From: Nymphaea colorata
Lineage: Eukaryota > Streptophyta > Magnoliopsida > Nymphaeales > Nymphaeaceae
Reading direction: 5' to 3'
Assembly (NCBI RefSeq): GCF_008831285.2
Contig: NC_045145.1
Coordinates: 24,304,802-24,368,801, forward strand
DNA: 64,000 nt
A program made the position numbers and the translations under genes. Below the pieces are notes generated by a model. That model had not been told where the DNA came from. It made no database searches and worked only from the letters and a program-made list of their open reading frames with translations. Of this stretch, positions 45,240 to 58,738 are shown piece after piece (the stretch's first letter is position 1; the number at the start of each line of letters is the position of its first letter).

Positions 45240-46500
45240 AGCTAAAATATCATTTTTCAAAATTTTTTAAAATTTACTTGTAAATTTTTAAAAGAATTTC
45301 TTTTGAGGTTGAACTAGGGCCCATGTACGCCCTAGATTGGCTCTGTCCTGCAAACCACAGTCTGGATGTTAAATTTTGCCTGATCCAAATTTAGATGTGA
45401 CCACGTATTAAGTTAAATATAAATTGGAATCGGATCAGATATCATTTTTAAAGACTGAATCCAATTGATTTGTTAATCAAATGTCAAATTCATTTTTAAT
45501 CAAATGTCAAATTCATTTCGTATCTAATTTTGTTAAAATGGTTAGGTCACATATTACGTCGTTGCGCTTTTGCTTACAAGGAAATTAAAAGCAGACAACG
45601 ACTATTGTGTTCTTATTTTTTCATTTTACAGTCGTAAAAAGGCTTAATTTGTGTTTTATCTTTTTAAGGGCATTACTGTCACTTCGTCCACCGAAACGCA
45701 TGCATCACCTGTATATGCTCGGCATTATATAATACTGTGCATTCAACGGCGAACAAAAAGTACTCCGTGATGTGTGTTCGTGGGCAGAACACACCATGGT
45801 TTGTTAGGCGCCCTCACCAAACACGTCGTTGCGTTCTTTCCCCCATATTGTCCCTTTAAGATACTGTCCTTTGTCTTTTTAAGAGTACGTTTGTAAGTTT
45901 AGACAGTTAAACACATCTTAGGAACCGAACACACAATCAGCTTGGCTTGAGCACAGCAGGACAGAAAGTGGGTGCTTGGGGTTTGAAATGACGAAAAAGC
46001 CGTTCATGCTTGACCTATAAAAAAATCTCAATATTGAGAAATGACAATGTACTGCGTTGACCAAATCAAGGAATAATCAATTGTTCACCGCTATAAATTT
46101 ATTTGTTTATTTTGTCCACTCAAGTGCGATCACGTTCACGGCGGTCATAATTTCGCTTAATTAATAAATTTAACGTCAAAGACTAATCTCACAAGTCAGA
46201 ATTAAAAAATAGATAAACTTGGTAATCGGAGAAGGACCGCAGAGATACACATGAATCGTGAGTTGGATATTAGTTTTGAGTTAGGTGTTAGTTCTAAGTC
46301 ACAAAACGAATTGAAGGATATGTTGAGACGCAACCAAATTTCTCTGGTCGTCCGTAACCAGCAGCGAAGGTTCCAGAACTTTTAGCTTAATTTGATAACA
46401 AATATATTTTGTGAGTGTTTTATAAATCTACTTCAAAATTTTATAATAGAATAGTAATTGTTTTATTTTTTAAAAAAAAAAAGATTGATGAGACTGACAG
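45240..46500 (+). repeat. Block A, copy in unit 3
   Basis: Matches 18160-20640 without the two GTAC/GTGC-end elements, and 28514-28700 at its right end without the PP2C carrier. It therefore serves as the empty-site reference for three insertions. Confidence 0.8.
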
Positions 46501-47028
46501 TTTATTGTGCATATAACCAACTTTGAAGGGAGAGATGATCACTCCCCGACTTTATACTTTTGCTCTTAGGAGCTTTTGTTGTGCACCTGCATGCCTCCAC
46601 AATTAATATCAACATGTAACACCTGTGTGTATGTATAACGGTTTGTGTATATGAATAATGTTGGATTTAGATGTTCGACATTGTATCAACATTCATTTAT
46701 CTCACTCTTATAGTGAAGAGAACATTTTGTGTAGACCAAATCGTGTTATAGACAATTTATATATTGTATACATAAAACTGGTCGATTCGTATGCCAATCA
46801 CATAAGAAAAAAAAAATCTCTACCACATTTCACAACCGCTAAGCATGACTTATTATTACTATTTATAGGTAAATGGCAACATTACATTAAAACTTAAACA
46901 TTCATCGGTAAAAGGATGAAAATCGTTACTGAAGCCACTAATACCAGTTTAATGACAGTTTTTCAGCAATAAATTTTTAAATTTCAATCATCCTGCAATA
47001 TCCAGCATATGATAGTATTGAATTTGTT

Positions 47029-47062
<34 letters not shown>

Positions 47063-47079
47063 AACCAGTGTTTCCCAAA
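46501..47079. other. Intergenic DNA between blocks A and B, unit 3
   Basis: No gene recognised. A TA array followed by GA repeats lies at 47030-47063 just before block B. Confidence 0.4.
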
Positions 47080-49200
47080 CGGATAAGAATGGATCCTTTG
47101 GGGGCATTTCTTTAAAATGCGTGGTCGACCGCCATGGATGCTGGTGTGTCTACTTTCTTTTAGTAACAGTTGGTGATCAAGGAACCGATTTTTACCCCCT
47201 AATCGATACCATTAAACTGGATTTTTGTGCAAAATATTTAGGGAGAACTATTGATGTAGTAGCACTAAGCAAGATCGACCAAAAAAACCTACAAATCTGC
47301 CAAAACACACAAGAGATATTGGGTGTCCAAATTCCTTTAAAATCCACTGACGCCGCCGGTAGTTTCAAGGGTTCAGTTTTGTTTTTCCAGCAAACAATAG
47401 ATTATTTCCGCCAGTTTTTGGTTTGATTGAATGATGAGAACCTAAAAAACCTAGTGAAAGCACATAATCCACCAAGAATCATAAGAATATCTCGTAGAAA
47501 TCATTCCATTTTCATAAATACAGCAGAATAGTAAGAAAACAAAAAAAAAATGATTTTTTGACATCAAATACGTGTCTGGATGTGATTTTTCTCTTTTAAA
47601 ATGCTTGGGTTCCCATCTGTCCACGTTTAGCCATTAAATCAGTCCACATCGTGCTCTCACCTGCTCGGCGACTAACGCCATGGCCAGGTACGCTGTCCCT
47701 TCTCTCTGGTTGTCTGTCCCTCTCTCTATTGTCGGCCAAGGTATCCCCTCTCCCTAACCAATCGCACCCTCTCTTGAACTTCGCCAAGTTTCTACAGTGT
47801 AGGAGCTTTCCAAATCTGTTGCAATCTCTACCATCGATTGCAAATGCTTAGAGTGGGTCGAACAAGCCACAGATTTCACGAGAAGAAACAACACAAAAGA
47901 AGGCAAGAGACGGAGGCGGGGGTTGGGCAGGTGAATTTTGTGACCTTAACTCCCGAATGGCCCGAAGTAGCATTTCCTCTCGTTGCCGGGCGGAAAGAAC
48001 AGCTTTTGCAGAGAGACGTCAAGTGAAGGATAAAGGGGAAGCTGGTAGGGAGCGGGAACGCTATTGCTAGAGTGAAGCCAAGTCTAGAATACTTTTTTGG
48101 TCCTGCCATTGTCAGTTATTGTCTGCCTTGCTTGATTTTCAAACCATGTCTGCTTAATTTGCTCCCTACTTCAATTTCATCAACATGATTGGAAAGGCAT
48201 CGTTTCATAAATTGCCAACAGGATCGAGCTCCAGCCCCATGGCTTGGAGCTTAGACTTGAGAAACTCTCAAGCGGAGGAGGGTCGAATCGTTCATCAATG
48301 GAGGAAGAAGAATCATGCAGTTGACTAGTTCTGGTTCATCTCAGAGACCTGAAGGTTAAGTGTGAGACTCTGTAAGTTTCAATTGAAGTGTTCAATCTGT
48401 ATATAGTTCACGATGTTTTTAATATGCATGGAACACTTTTTTGAAACTCAACCTTTCTAGCATCTCTAAATTGGAATAATCGGTACGATAAATCCATCGA
48501 CCTTGGGACTTATTTGACATGGATTTGCTCTTAGAACAGAAGTTGGGCACCAAAAAGTAAAACAGAAGTTGGGCACCAAAAAGTAAAGATCTATCCCAAT
48601 CAGGCCCCAACTTTTTCAGTTTCATGGACAGAAAAGCCCGACATAGCTGATTTGTTGATTAATCAATATATGTTCAGCTTAGATTTTAGTTTACAAATGT
48701 GTGATAACGTTGGGACTGATTTTGCAGAGGGAGAAGGAAAAATGAAGCAGCAGAAAGTTTGGAGATCTGGCTTACGGATGGAAGGGAGGCGTCTTAGTTG
48801 CCATCTGCAGGCAAAACCGGTACTTGACCACCATCAAACGATCTTGTGGCACAGGTAATTAATTAGGAGAGTTCCCTACTTACTTTTCTTCTTACCATTG
48901 AAATCCAATTCTAGAACCGCGCAAATAGTTTGTTCTATAAGCTTAAAGCTTGGCCTGCGGCAGATGAAAACTATTGAAAAATAAAGATAAATATTGTCTA
49001 TTACAATTAACAAAGAAAAGTATACATATGGAAAAGGAAAAAGTTTAAAGAGAAAGTGGAAACTTATTCGAAAATTAAGCATGCATATACAGTAATTGAT
49101 ATATTTTCTGGCTAGTCAACAAGAAAGAAGTGTTGAATGTATAATCAAATTCTCGACTAGAAGGTGTATTATTGTAAACCAACTTAGGCTAATTTTTTTC
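47080..49200 (+). repeat. Block B, first copy in unit 3
   Basis: Collinear with 29131-31860. It keeps a 101-residue plus frame at 47121-47426 (VDRHGCWCVYFLLVT, TDFYPLIDTIKLDF, KIDQKNLQICQNTQEILGV) that is truncated by a stop in the unit 2 copy. It also keeps the candidate first exon at 47680-47740. Relative to unit 2 it lacks 260 bp at 47648 and about 360 bp near 48305. No product can be named. Confidence 0.75.
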
Positions 49201-49439
49201 CTTTTCATTCTTTTACATGATCAAGCAAACATAATATTTGAAAAGTTCCTTGTTCTTTTTTTCTTTATATAAATAAGCCTTTATAGCAATTGCTTTTCTT
49301 TTTGTTTTCTTTTCATTTTCATCTTTTAGCATCTTCTGTTCGACCTTCATATGTGTCACATATAAGAGTCATGTACATGGGCTTACGCATAGTACACAAA
49401 TGTACAAGCCTATGCATATACTATAACTAGCTTTGCAAC

Positions 49440-50760
49440 ATCAGCATCCCTATCTGACTCAGGTAAGGCTGTTAACAAACTTTTGCTTAAAAATTAACTA
49501 TTCGACGTTGAAAAGGTTCTTAGTAAAGCGAAAAGTAGTAAAAATTTTCATACTGCCAAGTGTTAATATTGAGAACAGTGTGAAATATTTCAATGGGTCA
49601 AACATTTCCGTAGTGATCAAGGCCGCATATTTTTAAGATAGCAGGCGCGCCAGTTGAAACCATTTTGTTTTTCCAAAGACGAACTGTTATTTGTAAGATT
49701 TCAGATGTCAAGGCTGGAGAAAGTTGAATCCGCCAATTTTGCACCAAACTTTTGTTTGTTAATAAAAAAAACGACCCCTTCGTTTTACTCTTGATAATAA
49801 ATTTGGCATCAGACACCATACGATATAACACAGAGAAAATAAGCAAGCTATCATTGAGATTCACCCATTTGCCCAAGCGGGAGGTAAACTATCTTTTCAC
49901 TAGGGATGGGCAACGAATCCCGATCACGTATCATGTTTTCTGGTTCCCAACTTACATCGGGTCGAGTATGGAACCCGGAAGATGTTAGGAATGAGTTCTC
50001 TTTCTCTCACAATATCAAGCATAGATGAAGAAGAAAAAGAAAGAAAACAGACGGCTGCACAAGTTTTTTTACTAATTCAGAATCAAGAATACAAGATACC
50101 CCACTCAAATCTCGAACGGGGATTAGGGAAATACTACAAAATGGTAACATTGCAATAATAACATTAAGAAAAATTAGGGAAGCCTATTAAGTAGGCATCA
50201 AATGTCACACTCTAATAAAATACACTAAGACGCGGTTTGGCAACTGTAATGGAATGTTACTGTTTCATGCATGCATCTGACCTAAAAGTTAGATTAAATG
50301 CATGGAACACTTCTTAAAATATCCTAGAAACCTGCCTCAATTTCTAGGACACATACATGGAACAATAACAACTTATTATCATTGACAGACAGTGCTTAAG
50401 AGTGCATTGGGTTTTGGAGTGTTTGAATGCCAAAACCCAATTTTGACAAAATCTGGTTTTGTAGAAAGAAGTGAAAAAATCTAACCCCCTCCAGCTATTC
50501 ATGAAAATCCAAGTTTTGTGTGCGTCATGCCAAAAAAAAGAAAGAGAAAAACCAAGTTTGCAAAACTCATTATAAAAGCTTTCACAAAACGATAAGAATG
50601 TCATCTAAAAAAAACCCCTTATAGTTTTCATCTAACCCCACAAATTCCAAATCAGATTTAGAGTCATGCAATTGTTGACCCAAACAGGTGCCGGGTACCC
50701 AGTTCCTTCTGGATCATAGACTGGGCCTCAGGGCTAATCCATCAAGCGACCGGTCTTAGC
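49440..50760 (+). repeat. Block D, first copy
   Basis: Matches 53830-54760 directly. Contains the sequence also found inverted at 43870-44170 and, at about 50395-50650, a piece beginning TTGGGTTTTGGAGTG and reading CCAAAACCCAATTTTG just inside, repeated at about 54418-54660. The minus frame 49876-49598 is open for 92 residues, but the matching frames in the other two copies diverge, so I do not call it a gene. Confidence 0.75.
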
Positions 50761-50829
50761 CCTAACCCTTTTTTTTTTTTTTTTCAATATTCGACTTTGG
50801 CATGATTTTTTCCTATATCAAACCGGTCA

Positions 50830-51930
50830 AGTGTATTTTTTCCTTTCCTTACTTTTTTTTCTTCTTTTTTTGTAGTTATATCAATGACAGAACCTGACGG
50901 GAAAAACAGAAATAACCTTTCCAACGACTTTCATCAAAAGCGTCCATGTGGCCTTACTAAATGCAGAACAAGCCGAAACTTTCAACATTTAAGTGAAAGT
51001 TCGAACGTTTAAGAGAATTGCAGAGACATAATAATAGTCCTGTGTAGAATGCAGAACAACGTGGAACTTTAATATTTTATAGAAGTGCAGAGGTCTATTA
51101 TTAGTTCTGCTCACAATACTTTTTACTAGCTTGCTCTTAATTGTTCTATCCGCGTAGAATATCACAGAATTCCCTCACCCTGAGTTGTCGCTCGTGAGTC
51201 GATCACTGGCCATGCCATTCCTTCTAATTTTTCGCACTCCCATGGACTCATTTTAAATAATTTAAATAGGAAGTTAATTTCATAAGAGCATTAGTTATAA
51301 AAAAATCAATTAACCCATTGGAAGATTGAGAAGTCCGACCAGATCAGCTTCTATTTGACTATCTCCTGTTCGTAAAATATTTTTTGGTTTCAAGGAAATT
51401 ATTTGGATCTAACACGGCTGCTGGGTGTGAGTAGTGTACAAAACCAAAGTTAAATCCGATTATACGGTTGCTGGTTTGTTTAATTATTTCTATTCTTTAT
51501 TAATAAAATGGTAGGGAGCTTTTCATCATTTGGCACTCACATTGACGATAAAACTCCTCGACATTATCTAGTTGTCCAATATTTCAAAGCCTTCTCTTCA
51601 GACTTCAGTACTTGGGCTATCAGTTGGTAGTAAATTTGCCTCGTAGAGCCGCAGTGGCAGCAGAAGCTGCTAAAGGGAAGGGCTAAAGATGACGCTTGCA
51701 AGCTTAAGACCAACTGTATCTACTGAGCTGAGTGGGAAGCGGGGTGATGTTGATGCCTTCATTGAAGAAGATGGTGTGGGCTAGAAATAGTTGAGGACCG
51801 AATTGCACAGCCTGCATGTCTCTGCAGGGAGAGCAGCTTCTCCTTCTACCTCCAGAAATCTGAGGCCAGATGGTGACCAAGCATGTATGCAGCTCAATTT
51901 TCTAGGTAAAACCTTAAGCTTAATTTCCAT
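50830..51930 (+). repeat. Block C, copy in unit 3
   Basis: Matches 8880-10260 except for a deletion of about 320 bp at 51411, where ATTTGGATCTA joins ACACGGCTGCTG. Confidence 0.8.
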
Positions 51931-51949
51931 ATGCACATCTCCAGAAAGA

Positions 51950-53300
51950 TGGCTTGAGATGAAACGAAGGCAAGAGACGGAAGTGGGGGTGTGGGCAGGT
52001 GAATTTTATGCCCTTAACTCCCGAATGGCTCGAAGTAGCATTTCCTCTCGTTGCCGGACGGAAAGAACAGCTTTTGCAGAGAGAGGTCAAGTGAAGGCAA
52101 AAGGGCAAGCTGGTAGGGGGCAGGGAGGCTATTGGGAGAGTGAAGCTAAGTCTAGAATACTTTTTTGGCCACGTATGTCTCCGCTATTGTCAGTTACAGT
52201 CTGCCTTGCTTAATTTCCAAACCAATTTGCTCCCTACTTCAATTTCATCAACATGATTGGAAAGGCATCGTTTCATAAATTGCCAACAGGATCAAGCTCC
52301 AGCCCCATGGCTTGGAGAATAGACTTGAGAAACTCTTAAGCGGAGGAGTGTCGAATCGTTCATCAATGGAGAAGTCCGTACCTTATCAAAAGAGGAAGAA
52401 GAATCATACAGTTGACTAGTTCTGGTTCATCTCAGGGATCTGAAGGTTAAGTGTGAGACTCTGGTAAGTTTCAATTGAAGTGTCCAATCTGTATATAGTT
52501 CACGATGGTTTTAATATGCATGGAACACTTCTTTGAAACTCAAACTTTCTTGCATCTCTAAATTGCAAAAATCGGTAAGATAAATCCATCGAACTTGGGA
52601 CTCATTTGTCATGGATTTGCTCTTAGGACAGAAGTTGGGCACGGAAAAAGTAAGATCTAACCCAATCAGGCCCCAAGTTTTTCAGTTTCATGGACGGAAA
52701 AGCCCGATATAGCTGATTTGTTGATCAATCAATATATGTTCAGCTGAGATCTTAGTTTACAAATGTGTGATAATGTTGGTCTGATTTTGCAGACGGAGAA
52801 GAAAAAATGAAGCAGCAGAAAGTTTGGAGATCCGTTTTACTGATGGAAGGGTGGCGTCTTAGTTGCCATCAGCAGGCTAAAGCAACCCGTACGTGACCAC
52901 CATCAAACGATCTTGTGGCACAGGTAATTAATTAGGAGAGTTCAATACTTGCTTCTCTTCATAGCATTGAAATCCAATTCTAGATCCGCGCAAATACTTT
53001 GCTCTAAGCTACAGCTTCACCATTCCAATGGCCTGCGGCAGATGGAAACTATTGAAATATAATGATAAATACTGTCGATTACAATTAACAAAGAAAAGTA
53101 TACATATGGAAAAGGAAAAAAAGTAAAGAGAAAGTGGGAATTTATTTGAAAATTATACATGCATGTAGAGTCATTGATATATTTTCTAGCTAGTCAACAC
53201 GAAAGAAGTGTTGAATGTATAATCAAATTCTCGACTATTAGGTGTATTATTGTAAACCAACTTGGCTAATTTTTTCCTGATCAAGCAAACATAATATTTG
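51950..53300 (+). repeat. Block B, second and partial copy in unit 3
   Basis: Begins inside block B (matching 47885) and is followed by a second block D, so B-D is locally duplicated. The plus frame 51791-52213 spans the C-B junction and is a chance fusion. Confidence 0.75.
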
Positions 53301-53829
53301 AAAAGTTCCTTTTCTTTTTGTGTTTATATAAATAAGCCTTTATAGTAATTGCTTTTCTTTTTGTTTCCCTTTCATTTTCAACTTTTAGCACCTTCTGTTT
53401 TTTCCTTCATATGTGTCACATATAAGAAATCAAGAGCCAGGGGTTCGGTTATTTCACGGTTAGTTTTGAAAGTTTCTTCTCCTTCATTACCTAGAAATCT
53501 TGCGATGATCCTCAGCTCGCAAACCTGGTTATATGTACAGGGGCTCTGGTGAATGCAAGTACCCTTAAAAGTGGGTGAAAGAGCCAATGCAAGTGGGCGA
53601 AAAGGCCACTTGTCTTTTTCTTAAAGGTTGCGCACCATGCAAACCGTGCACTTAACTGCTCTTCTTTGGTGGGCTTCACTCACCTTAGCAGTCGGATCAT
53701 CCTCCTATACCTGAAGATCCATCTTCTTTAAGAAGAGTTTTGTAGCTTAAAACATGAGAGGTGATTATACGCACCAAGGTGCACCATACAGCCTCAATGC
53801 ATGACAAGTGTTCTCTTGGCCGAGTGGCT

Positions 53830-54760
53830 TTTTAACAAACTTTTGCTTAAAAATTAACTATTCAACGTTAAAAGATACTTCATACGGTGAGAAGTAGTAA
53901 AAATTTTCATACTGCCAAGTTCCAATATTGAGGACAGTGTGAATTGTTTCAATCGGTCAAACATTTGCATAGCGATCAAGGCAGAATATTTTCAAGATAG
54001 TAGGCGCACCAGTTGGAACCATTTTGTTTTTCCAAGGACCACAGTTATTCGTAAGATTTCAGACATCAAGGCTGGAGAAAGTTGAATCCGCCTATTTTGC
54101 ACCAAATTTTTGCTTGTTAATAATTAAAAAAAAAAAACCGCCTATTAAGTAGGCATCATAAGTTCTAATAAAATATCTTGGGCGGAGTTGAGACCAAGCC
54201 CTTGACCCTAACCCGAAGTGCAGGCGGTTACCTGCACGAGGTCCCCGCCCTGGGCTCGAGGTTTGGCAACAGTAACAGCCACCCGCCTTGGGCTCGAGGT
54301 TTGGCAACAGTAACAGCCATCTGCCCTAAAAGTTAGGTTTTAAATATAAACCTGCTTCAATTTCTAGGACAGTGGAACAATAACAACTTGTTACTATTGA
54401 CAGGCAGTTCTCTTAAGCATTGGGTTTTGGAGGTTTTGAATGCCAAAACCCAATTTTGACAAAATATGGTTTCGTAGGAAGAAGTGAAAAATCTAACCCT
54501 CTCAACCTATTCATGAAAATCCAAGTTTTGTGTGCGTCATGCCAAAAAAAAAAAAAAAAAAAAAGTTTGCAAAACTCATATGAAAACTTTCACAAAACGA
54601 TAAGAGTGCCATCTAAAAACACCCCCTTATAAGTTTTCACTTAGTCCCACAAATTTCAGTCAAACTTAGTCCCACAAATTTCAGTCATGCAATTGTTGAC
54701 CCAAACAGGGGGTACCTGTTCCTTTGTATCATATACAGTGGGCCTTTTCTCAAACTAACA
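53830..54760 (+). repeat. Block D, second copy
   Basis: Direct copy of 49440-50760 with internal losses. A short GC-rich tandem repeat with the core GGGCTCGAGGTTTGGCAACA (at 54254 and 54291) is private to this copy. Confidence 0.75.
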
Positions 54761-54852
54761 CGTAAAAATTACGCAGGGCCTCCTTAGTTTTTATTTATTA
54801 ATATACAACTTCCCCTAAAAGTTTAAATTCAAAAATTATCGGCACTTTTAGT

Positions 54853-55608
54853 TATGTTACTTGAGTGCGGGGTGTGGGTGCCAGTACGGTACATCTCAAA
54901 AAATTTAGGTGCAGCGGTGCGGGAAGAGTATTTTATTATTATTATTATTATTATTATCATCTTCTTTTATGGTTTTACCTTCAAAGTTCAAAATAAAAAA
55001 TTTCAAATATAACAAATTTAAAATTAGATAGTCGACAAATGCACATGCACTTGAATAACACAATTATACAAGTACATATTAATTTACACAACCTGATTCA
55101 TATACAAAAATCAAAATTAATTCAGTTAGTCTCCATCCACCAGTAGTTTTGAAAGTTTGACGACCAACAAAAAAAAACATTCCAATAAAATCGAACTGAT
55201 GTTAAGTAGCTAAAATCAGTTTCATTATTAGGGAAAACTAAAAAAACATACAAGTTCGCCATTTGTTTTATATTGTATAACAAATGACAACTAAAATTAG
55301 TTTAAAATTAGTAACAGGACATTGACAAAATTTTCTAACATATATTGCAAAGCACATTTAGGAGGAGCGAGGAAGACGCATGCGAGAGATGCGGGTGGTT
55401 GACTTTGTTAAAAATTAAGAAAAACCTAAAAAATTGGATGAAAATAGACCGACTTGCATTTGACCGCACCCGAGTCGGGTGCGAGTCGAAAAAAGACAAT
55501 TTTAGTTGAGTGCGGTCAACCGCACCTGACTCTTGTTTGACTGTTTTGAGTGTACACCAAAAGGGCACCAAAACCCGCACTGCATCGACACGGGTGCAAG
55601 AACAGGAC
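54853..55608 (-). mobile_element. TIR element with GTGC-hexamer ends, copy d
   Basis: Inverted homologue of 19343-20179. It shares the tip TTACTTGAGTGCGGGGTG, the ATT microsatellite next to GAGTATTTTATT, the phrase AAATTTAGGTGCAGCGG, and at the other end CACCCGAGTCGGGTGCG and TTGCACCCG. No coding capacity. Confidence 0.7.
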
Positions 55609-56879
55609 TATATATATAAATATATATTGGTATAATGAAATGACATAGGGATACTAATCCGATTAATGATCAGAGCATCAATGCATGAAGTAGTGATGGG
55701 AGGCATGTGAAAAATTGTACGATTGCACGGCAATTGCCCATGTAAACTCACATGTGGCTTCACCATTGAATAAGACAATACGTCATTTTTTTTTTCTCCC
55801 TTTTGTTCGAAATATAGTGATGTAAACCTGATCACCTTCTATATTTTAAAACGATGGAGATCGGTATCACGGTATGGCCAGCTTTTTACTTTTGAAAGGC
55901 AAATGCTCAAAGTAACAGGATTGCCAGAGTGCAGATTTACTATTTAAGAAAAATCACTATTAGGTTGGTTTTTTTATAAACTTACTATAAAGTATGGCAA
56001 GACCGTGCCTTGGGGACAAAAAAGTTTCTGACCCCAAAAATGCATACCTAAAAGGGTAAAAAGTGAATCCCCAAATACAGTGGTTAATGACAAATACCCC
56101 TCGTTCACATAAAAAAAAGGATAATTTTTTGGTAAGATAAAAATGAAAATAAAAAATAAAATAACTATAAAGCACCTTTTTTTTAATTATAAAAACATCT
56201 CTTTCCACATTAACGACACGCACCACCTTGAGTGCCGAACCAACCAAAGAAAAATTGGAGATCACTTGTTTAAACTGGTGGTACACTTTTATATATATAT
56301 ATTTTAAATCTCCATTTAAAAGTATAAAACTTTTGGCCACACCAAACCAGCAGCTACAGTGTAGCTCGGCCTTCCTTTTTAATATCATATTTAAAGTTGG
56401 AAAACGAAAGTAGGTGTAAACTTTTGATTTGAGGCTCTTACCAAAAAAAATCATCAACGTGGCACCATTTAAAATTATGAAAAAAAATTTGTTCCTCAAA
56501 GAAAAACTTTTCGTTTATATCCGCGCCGCGCCGCGCCGTCGTCTGCCTGGCAGTAGAGAGATCAGAGGAGGGAGGAAGGAAGGAGGCTGGTCGAGAAATA
56601 GAGGGACCAAGACGGAGGAAGAGGAATTTGTGAAGGACGTGAAGCGCGTCATACTAAAGGTAATGGCGGCCGTCTTTCTCTCTCCCCGTACTTTCATTTC
56701 TCCCTCCCTCCCACTTTGTTTGTGTTTGTGTGCGCAAGAACGATTTTGAATTGCCATACTCCGCCTCAGTTGTTGATACTTTCTAAACCGTAACTGCAGG
56801 TTTTATTCTATTGAGCACACGCCCAAGTGGTTGGAACCTTCCAACCTTACTTTGTAGGTTTCTGCGCCGCGACTGTAAA
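55609..56879 (+). promoter_or_regulatory. Upstream region and leader of G copy 3
   Basis: From 55898 it is homologous to the upstream region of copy 2. It includes the uninterrupted CTTACTATAAAGTATGG site, the empty site for the SEN2 carrier. A GCCGCGCCGCGCC stretch at 56523 and a CT-rich segment with TTTGTTTGTG and CGATTTTGAATTGCC (56690-56760) precede the start. GCTTTGTAG then GTTTCTGC, conserved with copy 1 just upstream of the ATG, might be a 5' leader splice acceptor. Confidence 0.45.
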
Positions 56880-58649
56880 ATGTTTGAAATTGCTTCTCTT
56901 TTAAAAGGCTTATGGCATCAAGCCTCCGTGATAATTATATCACGGCTTAATAGCACAACATCTATGCCTCTTCCCACAACACCACAGCGGCAGGAAATTG
57001 TGCCTGAATCCACAAGGATAATTATTTCACAGCTTGAAGGTGCAACACCTATGCCTCCCTCCGCAACACCGCAACAGCAGGAAATTGTGTCTGGGTCTTT
57101 ACATCCAAACTCAGAAGTAAACATAGAGATCACTCCTGAATTGACGCACAGTTCCTCTTCGACGATGAACCAGAGTGAGGAGGGTCTCCCACTTAAGTTT
57201 GTTGTAAAAACGTGTATGTCCATACAGTCCGGTATTTTTACTTTTCTGCAGATTTGCTTTGTGGAGAAGCTGCCGGCAGATTGGCTCGTCTTACCTTTGA
57301 TTTTGGTGCTTTGCTTGCTCACACTTTCGTTCTTTCTCTCTGCGAATGCGCTCTCAATATTTACTCCTTTTATGGGACTTGAAACTAATGAGGGCCGTCG
57401 AAACCAAATTATGAAGATTTCTGTAGTCCTTATGCAACTCTCTTTGATGATTGCCGTCGGAACATGTGTGGCTCATCTCATCATCCTTCAACAGCCAGGT
57501 ATATATGAATCTAATCTCCGTCTCCTCCTTTCTTAATTTCATCTCCCTATACATTTTTGAAAAGATGTGTCTATTTCACCCATTTTTTTTGCATGAAATT
57601 AGTATCCCTTTTTCCCCAATCTTGTCATAAAATTCAACCACAACTTTTATTTAACTTATAATTCTTTCCTTAGAACTTGGGTTATTTGTCAGAAGTTAAA
57701 ACCTGCTGGAGGACCACCATATATATCGGTGGCAAAGATATCGGGGAGGCAAAACTTACTACTCAGAGTGGCAAGATAATGCTACCTGTATATTAAATGG
57801 AAAGCAAAGTTGCATATACTGCATGATCTACTTGTAGATTAATTAAAAATACAAGACAATATATATATATATATATATATAGGAAAATCTAATTGAGACT
57901 TTGGCTTCCCAGAATCACTCAATCATCGAATCAGGGTCGAATCAGTGTCGTAGGATTTAACATAATGGAAGGGCAAGAAAAAAACAAGAAAAAAAAAAGG
58001 TGATGACATTTTTGTGATATAATATTAGTTCATACTTTTGTTTCTTGTTTTTCTTTCAACCATCTATCTACGTCAGATCGACAAGCCTAATACTAAGTAA
58101 CTCTAGATAACTAAATAAAGAAAATCCTCTAGCATTTCATAGTACAGTACTGGATATTATGCATTGGGTGGTGTGCTTCATCATAAGGTATTAAGGTGGC
58201 CATGATTGTTTAGTTAGTCATTTGATCCAACATGATGAATGGTTATGTGAGAAAAATAAGGAGAAAAATTTTATGGGCATTTTCATGATCTAGTGTTAGT
58301 TCATATATTTTTCTTGTTCTTTTCACAACCCTCCATCTATTTTTGACAAACAAACCTCGTTGGATGGCTGGCATACTCTAGATTGCCATGGTCATCATTT
58401 ATTCACTCATATATATATATATATATATATCACTTTTGAGAGTCACTCAATTAGCTAATCAAAACCATCTAATCCAACATAATGGATGGTTAGATGAAAA
58501 ATATAATGAGTATTTTCATCATCTATCACAATTCTATCTCATTGTTCTAATTTCAAACATCCATATGCTTATGGATGGTCTCGGTTAGGGGGACTTTGAA
58601 AAGTAAAGTTATCATTCAAAGGAAAAGTCAAAGTGCAACACACAAACAG

Positions 58650-58738
<89 letters not shown>

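Noticed and set aside
51791-52213. 140-residue plus-strand frame as a gene
   Set aside because: It runs across the junction of duplicated blocks C and B; the matching parts elsewhere are in different frames, so it is a chance fusion.
55960-56499. 179-residue minus-strand frame upstream of G copy 3
   Set aside because: It is Phe/Tyr/Lys-rich, as expected for AT-rich DNA. The homologous upstream region of copy 2 has no such frame.
56918-57322. 134-residue minus-strand frame
   Set aside because: Antisense shadow of G copy 3 exon 1.
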